From Streptomyces sp. JHA26 (lineage in GTDB: Bacteria; Actinomycetota; Actinomycetes; Streptomycetales; Streptomycetaceae): a stretch of 64,000 nucleotides of DNA. The stretch covers positions 62,001-126,000 of the forward strand of contig NZ_BDJC01000011.1 of assembly GCF_002005565.1 (NCBI RefSeq), in the 5' to 3' direction. Numbering within the stretch: position 1 is the first letter of the stretch; each line of letters opens with the position of its first letter. The position numbers were made by a program, and so were the translations under genes. The notes under the pieces were generated by a model. That model worked only from the letters and a program-made list of their open reading frames with translations. It was not told where the DNA came from and searched no databases. Shown piece after piece: positions 9,346-18,143 of this stretch.

Positions 9346-10317
9346 ATGGGCTGGACGGTCCTCTACACCGCGTTCGGCATCGTCGCGCTGTGGCTGCTCG
9401 GTGAGGTGCTGCTGCAGTACAAGGCGCGGCTGCGCTGGCGGCTGCTCGCCTTCGGCGGGTTCACCGGCGTGGTGGCCGGCGTGCTGATGTCGAACGTGCT
9501 CGTCATCGGAGTGGGCGCCGCCGCCTTCGCGGTCGGCCAGACCTACGTGACCCTGTCGTTCCGTCGCGGCTTCGAGTCCGGATGGGCGGTCAACGCCCCG
9601 GAGAGCCTGGTGGGCAGCAAGCGCCGCCGCCCCGAACGGAGCCGCCGGAAGCCGACGTTGGAGGTCTCCGGCCTGGAGGCGGACGACGCCGTCCCCGTCG
9701 GCCAGGAGGAAGGCGCGCCGGGCCACGACGGCTCCTCCCGCGGCCATGACGGCTCCTCCCACGGCCATGACGACTACGACCGGGACGACGTCTTCACCCC
9801 GGTCCGCCCCGTCGAGACCACCGCGGTCTACGCGCCGCAGCCCGTGCCGGACGACACCGGCTCGTACGGCGTGTACGGCGCCGACCCCGGCTACGGCCAG
9901 GACCAGCAGACGCCGGTCGCGCAGAGCCCCGACCAGACCTACGCCCACGGTCACTCCGGCTACGGCTACGGCGGGCAGGACTACGGCTACGACACCGGCC
10001 CGCAGCAGTACGCCGCCTACTCCGACCCGTACATCGGCACCCACACCTACGGCGACGGGGCGTACGACACCGGCGGCTACGGCACCACCGGCGGGGTGCA
10101 GTACGACCAGCAGGGTTACGGGCAGGGCCAGTTCCCCGCCGGGACGCCCGGCGGCTACGCCGGCGAGACCCCGCCCGGCGGGGTGTGGGTGCCGCAGCAG
10201 CGCACCGCCGGCGATCCGTACGGCGGCGAACTCCCGCCGGAGCAGGCGTACCCGTACCAGGGCGACGGCCAGGCACCGGGCCCGGGCCAGGGGTACGACG
10301 AGCAGTACCGCTACTGA
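9346..10317 (+). CDS. Membrane protein with a long Gly/Tyr/Gln-rich tail
   Basis: A 323-residue protein of unknown function. The first 75 or so residues hold two to three hydrophobic segments (LYTAFGIVALWLLGEVLL; FGGFTGVVAGVLMSNVLVIG), followed by a basic patch (KRRRPERSRRKP). The remaining two thirds are low-complexity and rich in Gly, Tyr, Gln, Asp and Pro, with many YGYG, GYGQ and YDTG elements and a short GHDGSSRGHDGSSHGHD repeat. A GGAGAGGGG Shine-Dalgarno supports the ATG. The tail is probably cytoplasmic and disordered. No catalytic motif is visible. Confidence 0.8.
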   Translation: MGWTVLYTAFGIVALWLLGEVLLQYKARLRWRLLAFGGFTGVVAGVLMSNVLVIGVGAAAFAVGQTYVTLSFRRGFESGWAVNAPESLVGSKRRRPERSRRKPTLEVSGLEADDAVPVGQEEGAPGHDGSSRGHDGSSHGHDDYDRDDVFTPVRPVETTAVYAPQPVPDDTGSYGVYGADPGYGQDQQTPVAQSPDQTYAHGHSGYGYGGQDYGYDTGPQQYAAYSDPYIGTHTYGDGAYDTGGYGTTGGVQYDQQGYGQGQFPAGTPGGYAGETPPGGVWVPQQRTAGDPYGGELPPEQAYPYQGDGQAPGPGQGYDEQYRY

Positions 10318-10324
10318 CGGCACC

Positions 10325-10344
10325 CGGGCCCGGTGACGGGCCCG
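10325..10344. terminator. Short GC hairpin between convergent genes
   Basis: Two 8-bp arms of cgggcccg flank a gtga loop. It sits between the end of the membrane protein gene and the end of the convergent oxidoreductase gene, so it could serve both. Confidence 0.5.
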
Positions 10345-10348
10345 CCGG

Positions 10349-11838
10349 TCACTGCGAGCCCCGGAAGCCCGGTCCCTCCACGACGAGTCCGGCGACCAGC
10401 GCGCCCGACATGCCCGCGTGCGGCAGCCCGCCGCCGGGGTGCGACCAGCCGCCCGCCGTGAACAGCCCCGTGAGGCGCGTGCTGTTGGACGCGTGCAGCA
10501 GCCGTCCGCCCGCCGCCGCCAGCGCCGGAGCCGGAACCGCGCCGCCCGCCGCCCCGGTCTCCGCCGCGATGTCGGCCGGGGTGCGCACCTCCTGCCACAG
10601 GAGACGGTCGCGCAGCCCCGGCACGGCCCGCTCGGCGACGGCGACGAGACGCTCGGCCCGGTCCTTCGCGTCGGCGCCCGCGGGCACCACCGAGGTGAGG
10701 GTGACCGCCTCGTGGTCCGAGTCGGGGACCAGCCCCGGGTCGTCGGGCCGCAGGATCGTCACGGTCGGATCCGCGGGCGCGCCGGGCGCGGCACCGAACA
10801 GGTGGTCCAGCTCGCCCGCGCGGTCCCGGGCGTGCACCACCGTCCGGTGCGCCGTGCCCCCGGGACGGCCGCCCCGCAGCGCCAGCAGCACCGTGAGCCG
10901 GCTCGCCGCCCCGCGCTGCGGCGGAACCCCGTCCGCACCGCGCACCACCGTGTCCCCGGCGAGGCGGTCCAGCACGCCGGGCGCCACACCGGCGACCACG
11001 TACTCGGCCTCGGCCACCTCACCACCGGCCAGCTCACGCCCGCCACCCGGCCGTCCTTCTCGACGATCCCCGTGACCTCGGTGTCGAAGCGGAACTCGAC
11101 CCGGCGCTCCCGGCACCGCTCGTACACCGCCCGCGCCAGCTCCCGCAGGCCACCGCGCACGTACCACATGCCGAAGGCGTGCTCCATGTACGGCAGCACG
11201 GCCGCGTTCGCCGGGACGCTCCGTGGATCGAGGCCGTACGCGAGCGCGCAACCCTCCAGCAGGGCGGTGAGCCGGGCGTCCCGCAGCTCCCAGGCGGCGA
11301 CCTCGGCGAGCGTGCCGGCCCGGCGGGTGCGCAGCAGCCGCTTGTGGGGGACCGCGGGGTAGGGCTCGCGCTCGGCCAGCACCCGCCAGTCGGGCCACAG
11401 GGGTTCCTCGAGCAGCGGCCGGCGGGTGCGGTCCCAGGCCTCCCGGGCCCGCACCAGCAGATCACCCCAGCGCTGCCCGGCGGGCGGGCCGAGCGCCTCG
11501 TCCAGGGCGTCGACCACGCCCGCCCGCGAGGCGTTCGGCAGGGAGACCTCCGTGCCGTCCGCGAACAGGTGCCGGGACGAGGGATCGACCTGGACCAGCT
11601 CGACGCAGGACTCCAGCGGCTCCTTGCCGGTCTTGACGAACAGATCGCGCCAGACCGCGGGCAGGGGCAGCAGCCCGGGGCCGGTGTCGAAGGAGAAGCC
11701 GTCCCGCTCGAAGCGGCGCACCGCCCCGCCGTACGTCCCCGTCCGCTCGTACACCGCCACCCGGTGGCCCGCGACGGCCAGCCGGGCGGCGGCCGCCATC
11801 GCGCCCATCCCGGCGCCGATCACCGCAATCCGTGCCAT
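10349..11838 (-). pseudogene. Phytoene-desaturase-like FAD oxidoreductase with a one-base frameshift
   Basis: The N-terminal part (11838 to about 11036) reads IAVIGAGMGAMAAAARLAVAG (FAD-binding), then FSFDTGPGLLPLP as in CrtI-type desaturases, up to VEKDGRVAGV. The family sequence then continues in another frame (ELAGGEVAEAEYVVAG to GGWSHPGGGLPHAGMSGAL) and ends at 10349. The shift lies at about 11032-11037: adding one G after GGCGTG on the minus strand restores a full-length frame of about 496 residues. As written, the first frame runs on into junk to 10759. This is either a real inactivating deletion or a sequencing error in a GC-rich run. No other carotenoid genes are nearby, so the substrate is unknown. 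A TAAAGT -10 lies 7 nt before the ATG. Confidence 0.85.
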
Positions 11839-12322
11839 GCCAGGGACTTTATCCGCCGCCTGTGACAGCCCGGTCCGAGGGGCCGCGGGGGACCCGGGCG
11901 GCCGCGGCGCACGCCGGCCGTGCCGCGGCGGGCCCGCCGAGCACTCCGACGGGCGTGGCGGTGACCGGTCGGTGCCGCGCCCCGGTGGGCCCCGGTGCGC
12001 AGGACTGAGTACCCGTACCTAGCCGAGGAGATGAGTACGCACGCGGATGGGGCCCGACCGGTGGTGACGAGAGAGTGGGGGCACGGAGACGGGCACGGCT
12101 CCGGCACCGGCGGCACGGGGCGCCGGAACGGAGCCGGGCCCGCGATCCGCTCCTTCCGCCGGCCGCGGCCGGCGGGAGCGAGGCACGGGGGAATCCGGGG
12201 GCGACCGAGAACGGGGGTCCACGGGGGACGCACGGGGGAGCAGGAGAAGGCGCCGGCCCGACGGCGGCCCGCGGGGGACGCGGCCACCGTCGGACCGGCG
12301 TCCTTCGTGTCCGGGACGCGCC
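11839..12322. other. 484-bp stretch with no convincing gene
   Basis: It separates the desaturase-like gene from the TetR gene. Apart from the -10 at 11846 it is extremely GC-rich. A frame starting at ATG 12031 is directly abutted by GAGGAG, which is too close for a ribosome site. Its product is Arg/Gly/Pro-rich and runs into the antisense strand of the TetR gene, so I do not call it. Confidence 0.6.
11846..11851 (-). promoter_or_regulatory. Putative -10 element of the desaturase-like gene (leaderless start)
   Basis: TAAAGT on the minus strand ends 7 nt before the ATG at 11838, with no Shine-Dalgarno. No good -35 was found. Confidence 0.45.
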
Positions 12323-12952
12323 TCAGGGGCGGCCGCTCACCCGCCCCTGGAGCAGCCGGGACAGGGCCGCGTGCACGTCGTCCAGGGACCGCTCCGGCTG
12401 GAACGACTTCCAGTCCAGCGCGGCCACCAGGACCATGCCGACCAGCGCGGCGGCGGTCAGCGGCACGTCGATCTCCTCGCTGAACTCACCGCTCTCCACC
12501 CCGTCGCGCAGCACGCCCTCCACCACCGCCACGGCCTGCTGCCGGACCACCAGCAGCGTGGACTGCCAGGCCCGGTTGGTCCGCCACAGCTCGGCCACGT
12601 ACAGCTGGGTGAAGGCGGGGTAGCGGTCGATGAAGACCAGCCCCGCGCGGATCATCGCGTCCAGGGCGTCCACCCGGCCCCGGCCCTCCCGCTCCGTCCG
12701 CTCCGCCGCCTCCCGCAGCGAAGCCGTCAGAAGCCCGACACCGTGCCGCAGCAGCTCCTCGAAGAGGACGGACTTGCTGGCGAAGTTGTAGTAGACCGTG
12801 CCCTTCGCGACACCGGCGCGCTCGGCGATCTCTTCCACGGTGGTGGCGGAGAAACCCTGTTCGGCGATGAGGGTGACGGCCGCCTCGTAGAGCTTCTGCC
12901 GGGTGGCCTCGCGCCGGCTGCCGCCCCGCGAGGTGGTGCTGCTGCTTTCCAT
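12323..12952 (-). CDS. TetR-family transcriptional regulator
   Basis: A 209-residue repressor-type protein. The N-terminal helix-turn-helix reads EAAVTLIAEQGFSATTVEEIAERAGVAKGTVYYNFASK (about residues 25-62). The all-helical C-terminal domain is variable and should bind an unknown ligand. The open frame extends upstream to 13147, but the ATG at 12952 gives the typical N terminus (MESSSTTSRG) and is preceded by a CGGGA Shine-Dalgarno. It is co-directional with the desaturase-like gene 484 bp downstream, and divergent from the HEPN gene, with 186 bp between the two starts. Either neighbour could be its target. Confidence 0.93.
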   Translation of the reverse strand: MESSSTTSRGGSRREATRQKLYEAAVTLIAEQGFSATTVEEIAERAGVAKGTVYYNFASKSVLFEELLRHGVGLLTASLREAAERTEREGRGRVDALDAMIRAGLVFIDRYPAFTQLYVAELWRTNRAWQSTLLVVRQQAVAVVEGVLRDGVESGEFSEEIDVPLTAAALVGMVLVAALDWKSFQPERSLDDVHAALSRLLQGRVSGRP

Positions 12953-13138
12953 GGTCCCGATTCTCACAGCACCCCGCCCGGGGCCGTCACCGCGGGGCTC
13001 GGCGATGCGCCGGAACCCGAACACGCGAGCGCATCGAAAGACCAGGTCAGAACGGATTGTCAGTGGCATACCGCACGATGGGCACATACGGCACCTCGTC
13101 ACAGTGCGTGCCGTCACGGAGACGACAGGAGGATCGTC

Positions 13139-13732
13139 ATGGCCCACTCGTCCGCAGCCGCCGCCCGGCGGCCCCGCGCAACCGGCCCTGCCCCCTCACT
13201 GAACGGCCCCGCGAGCGACGTGCACCCCGTGCTCCGCCGGGCCTCCGCCCCGCCCGCCGCCCTCGACCTCCTCGCCCAGGCCCGCGCCGGACTGGAGGAG
13301 GCCACCGCCCTCGAAACGCCGAACGAGAGGTACGCGACGGCCCACCTCGCCGCCCTGCGCACCGCCGCCGCCGTGCTCGCCGCGCGCGGCCGGCCCGAGA
13401 CCACCCCGCGGGCCCGGGCCCGCATCCGCAGCGCCTGGGACGTCCTGCCCGAGATCGCGCCCGAGCTCACCGACTGGAGCGCGCTGTTCGCCTCGGGAGC
13501 CCGGCGCCGCGCCCGCGCCGAGGCCGGCATCCGGGGAGCGGCCGGCAACCGGGACGCCGACGACCTGATACGCGACGTGGCGATGTTCCTGCGCATCGTG
13601 GAACGCATGCTCGCCCTGCAGCCGGTCCTGCCCCGGCCCCGCCCCGACGCGCAGGACCCGGGCCGGCCGGGCCCGGAGCGTCCGGACCCGGAGCCGGACG
13701 GAGCGGGGCGCGAACTGTCCGACGCGGGATGA
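13139..13732 (+). CDS. HEPN-domain protein (SAV_6107 type)
   Basis: A 197-residue alpha-helical protein. The central region (ALDLLAQARAGLEEA, then RYATAHLAALRTAAAVLAARG, then DDLIRDVAMFLRIVERML) matches the actinobacterial SAV_6107-type HEPN family. HEPN domains are often RNases or nucleotide-binding modules, but the canonical Rx4-6H RNase motif is not evident here, so catalytic activity is doubtful. Both ends are Pro/Ala/Arg-rich and probably disordered. A perfect AGGAGG Shine-Dalgarno is located 6 nt before the ATG. It is divergent from the TetR gene. Confidence 0.82.
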   Translation: MAHSSAAAARRPRATGPAPSLNGPASDVHPVLRRASAPPAALDLLAQARAGLEEATALETPNERYATAHLAALRTAAAVLAARGRPETTPRARARIRSAWDVLPEIAPELTDWSALFASGARRRARAEAGIRGAAGNRDADDLIRDVAMFLRIVERMLALQPVLPRPRPDAQDPGRPGPERPDPEPDGAGRELSDAG

Positions 13733-13914
13733 ACGCGCCGGTCACCCCGGGTCCGCCGACGGCGGGCGGCGGCACCCGGAGTGACCGGCCGGCGCACCGG
13801 AGGCAATAGGGTGGGAGACGCCTGAAGCCTGCCCCTTCCCGCACCCGGGCCGGGGAGGCAGCCCGTTCGCTCCGCCCCTGCCAGAGGCGGTGCCGCGCCG
13901 AGGAGTCAACTGCC

Positions 13915-14742
13915 GTGTCGGACCCGATGCGCCCGCCCGCCTCCCCCCACCGCCACCAGGCGGAGTCGCTGCGCTCCGACCCCTCCCGGTCCCGCGCCGC
14001 CCTGCGCACCGCCGTGGTGTGGGAGGTTCTCCAGGACGCCCTCGACCGCCGGGTCAAGGCCACGGGCCGCCAGACGCTGGACGTCCTGGACACCGGGGGC
14101 GGCAGCGGCAACTTCGCGGTGCCCCTGGCCCGGCTCGGGCACCGCGTCACCGTCGTCGACCCCAGCCCCAACGCGCTCTTCGCCCTGGAGCGCCGGGCCG
14201 CCGAGGCCGACGTCGCCGACCGGGTCCGGGGCGTCCAGGGCGACGTCCACGGCCTCTTCGACGTCGTCGAGCGCGGCGGCCACGACGTGGTGCTGTGCCA
14301 CGGCGTCCTGGAATACGTGGACGACCCCGCGGAGGGCGTCCGCAACGCGGTGGCCGCCCTGCGCGCCGAGGGCGTCCTCAGCCTGCTCGCCGCCGGCCTC
14401 GGCGGCGCCGTGCTCGCGCGGGCCCTCGCCGGTCACTTCACGGAGGCCCGGCAGGCGCTCGACGACCCGGACGGCCGCTGGGGCACGGGGGACCCGATGC
14501 CCCGCCGGTTCACCGCGGAGCAGCTCACCGGTCTGGTCGAGGACGCGGGACTCCGGGTCGGCGCCGTGCACGGCGTGCGGGTCTTCGCCGATCTCGTCCC
14601 CGGCGCGCTCGTGGACACCGAGCCCGGCGCCCTGGACGCGCTGCTCAAGCTGGAGGCCGCAGCGGCCGAGCTCGCCGCCTTCCACTCCGTGGCCACGCAA
14701 CTCCATGTGCTCGGTGAGACCCGGGGGACCGGAGAGGCCTGA
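13915..14742 (+). CDS. SAM-dependent methyltransferase
   Basis: A class I methyltransferase of 275 residues. Motif I is LDVLDTGGGSGNFAVPLA (about residues 55-72), followed by the acidic VTVVDPS after strand 2 and the motif DVVLCHGVLEYVDDP in strand 4. The product resembles CmoA/UbiE-like small-molecule or tRNA methyltransferases, but the substrate cannot be told from sequence. The GTG start at 13915 gives the expected N terminus. The spacing to neighbours (182 nt upstream, 279 nt downstream) suggests a separate transcript. Confidence 0.88.
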   Translation: MSDPMRPPASPHRHQAESLRSDPSRSRAALRTAVVWEVLQDALDRRVKATGRQTLDVLDTGGGSGNFAVPLARLGHRVTVVDPSPNALFALERRAAEADVADRVRGVQGDVHGLFDVVERGGHDVVLCHGVLEYVDDPAEGVRNAVAALRAEGVLSLLAAGLGGAVLARALAGHFTEARQALDDPDGRWGTGDPMPRRFTAEQLTGLVEDAGLRVGAVHGVRVFADLVPGALVDTEPGALDALLKLEAAAAELAAFHSVATQLHVLGETRGTGEA

Positions 14743-14943
14743 GTGCCGACTCCTGAGACAGCCCCCTGATCAGGGCCGCGGCGGCAGATGGAGTACGCCA
14801 CAGGCCCCCCGAACGGGGGCTCGGCGCCGTATGATCGGGGGAGACCGCCCGGCATGACGGGCCGGCCGCTGGGGAAAGGGAACTTCAGCGAGCCGGCGCG
14901 GCCATGACGGAATCCGGTTGGCCAATTGGCGTAGAGGGGCGGG

Positions 14944-14972
14944 TTTCACGGGGGCGATTCCCTGCCTATCCT
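14944..14972 (+). promoter_or_regulatory. Possible promoter of the DUF3040 gene
   Basis: TTTCAC and TATCCT are separated by 17 nt, about 50 nt before the GTG start. The -35 is a poor match, so this is tentative. The rest of the gap 14743-15021 holds two weak hairpins after the methyltransferase (14764-14775 and 14804-14820) and no gene. Confidence 0.3.
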
Positions 14973-15021
14973 GAAGGGACCCCCCGGGTCGCCCCGGCGA
15001 CTGCACGATGAGGAGGACTCC

Positions 15022-15423
15022 GTGCCGCTCTCGGAGCACGAGCAGCGCATGCTCGAGCAGATGGAGCGAGCGCTGTACGCCGAAGATCCCAAGTTCGCGT
15101 CGGCGCTCGAGGGAAGCGGGCTGCGTACGTACACCCGGCGGCGGGTCTACCAGGCGGTCGCGGGCTTCCTCGTGGGAATTGCGCTCCTCATGGCCGGTAT
15201 GGTCGCCAAGCAGGTCTGGCTCAGCGTGGTGGGTTTCCTCGTCATGCTGGGCTGCGCGGTCCTCGCCGTGACCGGCTGGCGCAAGGCTCCCAAGCCCGGC
15301 GAACAGCCCGCCGCGGGGGCCGGACCACAGGCACGCCGCCAGGTGCGGCAAAGGCGCTCCATGATGGACCGCATCGAGGAGCGCTGGCAGCGACGCCGGG
15401 ACGAACAGCAGGGCGGCCAGTAG
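15022..15423 (+). CDS. DUF3040 small membrane protein
   Basis: A 133-residue protein of the DUF3040 family, widespread in actinobacteria. The signature N terminus is PLSEHEQRMLEQMERALYAEDPKFAS, followed by a basic segment, two hydrophobic helices (about residues 46-64 and 67-87) and a charged Arg/Gln-rich C-terminal tail that should be cytoplasmic. The strong GAGGAGG Shine-Dalgarno before the GTG defines the start. Its position just outside the dcw cluster is conserved in streptomycetes as I know them, which suggests a link to wall growth or division, but no biochemical function can be read from it. Confidence 0.88.
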   Translation: MPLSEHEQRMLEQMERALYAEDPKFASALEGSGLRTYTRRRVYQAVAGFLVGIALLMAGMVAKQVWLSVVGFLVMLGCAVLAVTGWRKAPKPGEQPAAGAGPQARRQVRQRRSMMDRIEERWQRRRDEQQGGQ

Positions 15424-15448
15424 CCGCCCGCCGCCCACCGCGACAGTC

Positions 15449-15492
15449 CGTGTGAGGGGGTGACCACCGATCGGTGGTCACCCCCTCACACG
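15449..15492. terminator. 44-bp perfect palindrome, bidirectional terminator
   Basis: Two 22-bp arms meet without a spacer (a loop would open at the centre). It lies after DUF3040 on the plus strand and downstream of the transglutaminase gene on the minus strand, so it should stop both converging transcripts. Confidence 0.9.
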
Positions 15493-15540
15493 TGTCCGTG
15501 CATCTCCCACGCACCCCGGCGCACCCCTTCGCGAGACCCG

Positions 15541-15589
15541 CCATCGGCCATCGGCTATCGGCCACCGACCACCGGTCATCGGCCGCCGG
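15541..15589. repeat. Seven tandem copies of a degenerate heptamer (CCAYCGG)
   Basis: Consecutive 7-mers ccatcgg, ccatcgg, ctatcgg, ccaccga, ccaccgg, tcatcgg and ccgccgg, with no interruptions. They sit between the palindromic terminator and the 3' end of the transglutaminase gene, in a non-coding stretch. Confidence 0.8.
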
Positions 15590-15666
15590 ATCCCCGGCGA
15601 ACCCGTCATCGGCACCGGGCCCGCCGCGTGAACGGCCGGGCCCGGTGCCCCCGGTGCCGATGGGCG

Positions 15667-18057
15667 TCAGCCCTGCTGCCCCGACGCCTTCCGCAGAGCC
15701 GGCCGGGCCGCCGCGACCCGCCGCCGGAGCGCCGCCCACCGGTCCGACGCCGCCCACACCACCCGGACGGTGGAACGCGGGGCGAACCGCGCGCGCAGTG
15801 CCGTGCCACGGCCGACCGCGGCACGCAGCCCCGTACGCGCGCGGCGCACGTCCTCCGCGAGACCCGCGGCCGGGCGAGGCCGAGGGGCGTAGAGAACCTG
15901 TTCCACGGCGTCCGCCACCCGGTGCACCGAGGCCGCCGCGGCCGCGTCGAGCTGCCCGAGCCGGACGATCCGGTCCGCCGCCCTGCGCGGCGTCCGCGAC
16001 TCCTCGGGCGGGATGCCGAAGTCCCACGCCGTGTCGGACAGCTCCTCCCAGACCGCCAGGACGTGCGGCGCCGCGTCCGCCTCGCCACGCCCGTGCGCCC
16101 CCAGCCGGAGCGCCCGGATCCGCAGCCGCCAGAGCATCGGCGCCAGCGGGAGCACCAGGACCGCGAGGCCGCCCAGCGACCAGCCCAGGACCGCGTACCA
16201 CGCCGGTCCGCCGCCGCCCGTGACCGCCACCGCCGCCGCCGACTCGCTCGGGCAGGCCTCCAGCTTCTTCAGCCGGGCCGAGCAGCTCTCGCTCGCCGAG
16301 GGCGCCACCGGCGGCTCCGACGCCGTGTTCCGGGAGGGCAGCGCGGGGTCGGGCACCGTGTTGCCCGGCGTGTTCTCCACCGTGTAGGAGGGGACCGAGC
16401 CCCGGGTCGGCGTGGGCTCGAACCGGGTCCAGCCCACGCCCTCGAAGTACAGCTCGGGCCAGGCGTGCGCGTCCCGCAGCGTCACCGACACCGAACCGTC
16501 CGCCTGCGGGGAACCCGGCGCGAACCCGACCGCGACCCGCGCCGGTATGCCCAGGGAACGGGCCATCGCCGCCATGGCGAAGGAGAAGTGGACGCAGAAG
16601 CCCTGCCGATCCTCCAGGAAGCGGGCGATCGCCTGCGAACCGCTGCCGACCTGCACCTCGGTGTCGTACTCGAAACCGCCGGTGACCGCGAAGTACTCCT
16701 GGAGCGCGACCGCCTGTTCATAGGCGTTCGACGTCCCCTCGGTCACCTCCCGGGCGGTCTGGGCCACCACCGGCGGCAGCGAGTCCGGCAGCTCGGTGTA
16801 CTCCTGCCTCAGGCCCGCCGGCGGCCGCGGTGCCGCGGCGAGCTGTTCCGCCGTCGGCCGCACGTCCAGGCTCCGCACCTCGTACGTCAGCCCGCGCGTG
16901 TTCTGGCCGTGGTCGCCGACCAGCGTCATGCCGACGGGCTCGTAGCGCCAGTTGCCGTCGATCCGGACGCCGCTCGGCGGGTACGGCATCGGCAGCCAGT
17001 CCTGGGCGTACCAGTCGGCGGCCGAGACCGTGGTCTCGGTCTGCACCCGCTCGACGTCGGGGCCGAGGCCGGCCGGGGTGGGGAACAGGCCCTCCGGAAC
17101 GGCCGTGACGCGCCGCTTGGACGGCTTCCAGGTGCTGCCGTCGAAGTCGTCCAGGGACACGATCCGCAGGTACAGGTCGGACAGGGCGTCCGAGTCGGTC
17201 CTGACGGACAGGACCTGGCGGTCCTCGTCGACGTTGAGGCTGTCGCGCAGGGAGACCAGCGGGTTCACCGCGGAGATCGTGCCGCCGCCCCCGGTCCCGG
17301 AGCCGACGCCCGTACCGGTGCCGTCGAGCAGCCCGCCGTCCATCGCGGGCAGCGCGAGCGGCACCGCGAGGGCCACGCCCAGCGCCAGCGCGCCGATGCG
17401 GCGCCCGGTACGGACCGGGGCCGCCTGCCCGCCGCGGCCGCCGCCCGGAAGGCGCGGTGCGCCGCCGAAGACCCGGCCCCACTGCGAGAGCCGCTCGCGG
17501 CCCTCGGCCAGCAGCAGCATCAGGTAACCGGTCGCCGCTGCCAGGAACCACAACCAGTCGGCGCCGCCGTCGGACAGCCCCGCGGCCACCGAGTACAGGG
17601 CCAGCAACGGCAGACCGGCCGGGGCCGCGCTGCGGAAGGTCACGGCGAGGGCGTCCACCAGCAGGCCGATCACCAGTACGCCGCCGACCAGCATCAGACG
17701 GATGCCGTCGGACTCGAGCGGCGCGGGGACCGCGTACCGCGCGATGTCGTCGCCGCCCTGCCGCAGCAGCTCGGCGAAGTACCGGAAGGCCTCCGGGCCG
17801 GGTATCAACCCGGCGAGGGCCTGGTGACGGGCGAAGTCCAGGGTCAGCAGCATCAGCCCGACCACGGCCTGTGCGGCGATCGTCAGCGGCCGGGCCAGCG
17901 GCACCCGGCGGGCCGCCGCGCCCACCCCCGACTGGACCGCCAGCAGGACCGCCGCCTCGACGATCCAGAAGAACGGGTCGACCAGGGGCAGCAGCGCGCA
18001 CGCCGCCAGCAGCGTGGCCGCCCAGGCCCACAGCGCCAGCCGCGCCCGCCCGCTCAC
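15667..18057 (-). CDS. Transglutaminase-like membrane protein (TgpA type, DUF3488/DUF4129)
   Basis: A 796-residue membrane protein. About six N-terminal transmembrane helices (from LALWAWAATLLAACALLPLV to about residue 240) are followed by a large extracytoplasmic domain with a papain-like transglutaminase core. The catalytic Cys is in QGFCVHFSFAMAAMAR, and His and Asp are in RDAHAWPELYFEGVGW. One more helix (WYAVLGWSLGGLAVLVLPL) precedes a cytoplasmic C-terminal DUF4129 region. The GTG at 18057 overlaps the stop of a 29-codon mini-ORF by 4 nt. It is the last gene of the moxR-DUF58-transglutaminase cluster. The substrate is unknown; a role at the cell envelope is inferred. Confidence 0.9.
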   Translation of the reverse strand: MSGRARLALWAWAATLLAACALLPLVDPFFWIVEAAVLLAVQSGVGAAARRVPLARPLTIAAQAVVGLMLLTLDFARHQALAGLIPGPEAFRYFAELLRQGGDDIARYAVPAPLESDGIRLMLVGGVLVIGLLVDALAVTFRSAAPAGLPLLALYSVAAGLSDGGADWLWFLAAATGYLMLLLAEGRERLSQWGRVFGGAPRLPGGGRGGQAAPVRTGRRIGALALGVALAVPLALPAMDGGLLDGTGTGVGSGTGGGGTISAVNPLVSLRDSLNVDEDRQVLSVRTDSDALSDLYLRIVSLDDFDGSTWKPSKRRVTAVPEGLFPTPAGLGPDVERVQTETTVSAADWYAQDWLPMPYPPSGVRIDGNWRYEPVGMTLVGDHGQNTRGLTYEVRSLDVRPTAEQLAAAPRPPAGLRQEYTELPDSLPPVVAQTAREVTEGTSNAYEQAVALQEYFAVTGGFEYDTEVQVGSGSQAIARFLEDRQGFCVHFSFAMAAMARSLGIPARVAVGFAPGSPQADGSVSVTLRDAHAWPELYFEGVGWTRFEPTPTRGSVPSYTVENTPGNTVPDPALPSRNTASEPPVAPSASESCSARLKKLEACPSESAAAVAVTGGGGPAWYAVLGWSLGGLAVLVLPLAPMLWRLRIRALRLGAHGRGEADAAPHVLAVWEELSDTAWDFGIPPEESRTPRRAADRIVRLGQLDAAAAASVHRVADAVEQVLYAPRPRPAAGLAEDVRRARTGLRAAVGRGTALRARFAPRSTVRVVWAASDRWAALRRRVAAARPALRKASGQQG

Positions 18058-18143
18058 TGCGCCCCCTCTTCCCGACGCGCCGCCGCGGGACCGCCGGGCC
18101 GGTGGTCCGGGGCGCACGGCGTCGGCCGTGTCCGTCCGCTCAT
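18054..18143 (-). CDS. 29-codon bridging mini-ORF between DUF58 and transglutaminase genes
   Basis: The ATG at 18143 overlaps the DUF58 stop codon (ATGA), and its TGA overlaps the transglutaminase start (GTGA), so it fills the 82-nt gap exactly. The product begins MSGRTRPTPCAP, and its first 33 nt resemble the first 33 nt of the transglutaminase gene (25 of 33 identical). This may be a translated coupling peptide or a decayed duplicate of the start region. Translation is not proven. Confidence 0.4.
   Translation of the reverse strand: MSGRTRPTPCAPDHRPGGPAAARREEGAQ

Noticed and set aside
12031..12483. Open frame starting ATG 12031, product Arg/Gly/Pro-rich
   Set aside because: GAGGAG directly abuts the ATG, composition is that of random high-GC frames, and it runs antisense into the TetR gene.
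10349..12952. Carotenoid biosynthesis cluster (desaturase plus TetR)
   Set aside because: No crtE, crtB, cyclase or other carotenoid gene is adjacent, and the desaturase-like gene is frameshifted.
15541..15589. Considered as a CRISPR-like or direct-repeat array
   Set aside because: Units are 7 bp with no spacers, and no cas genes are present anywhere in the window.
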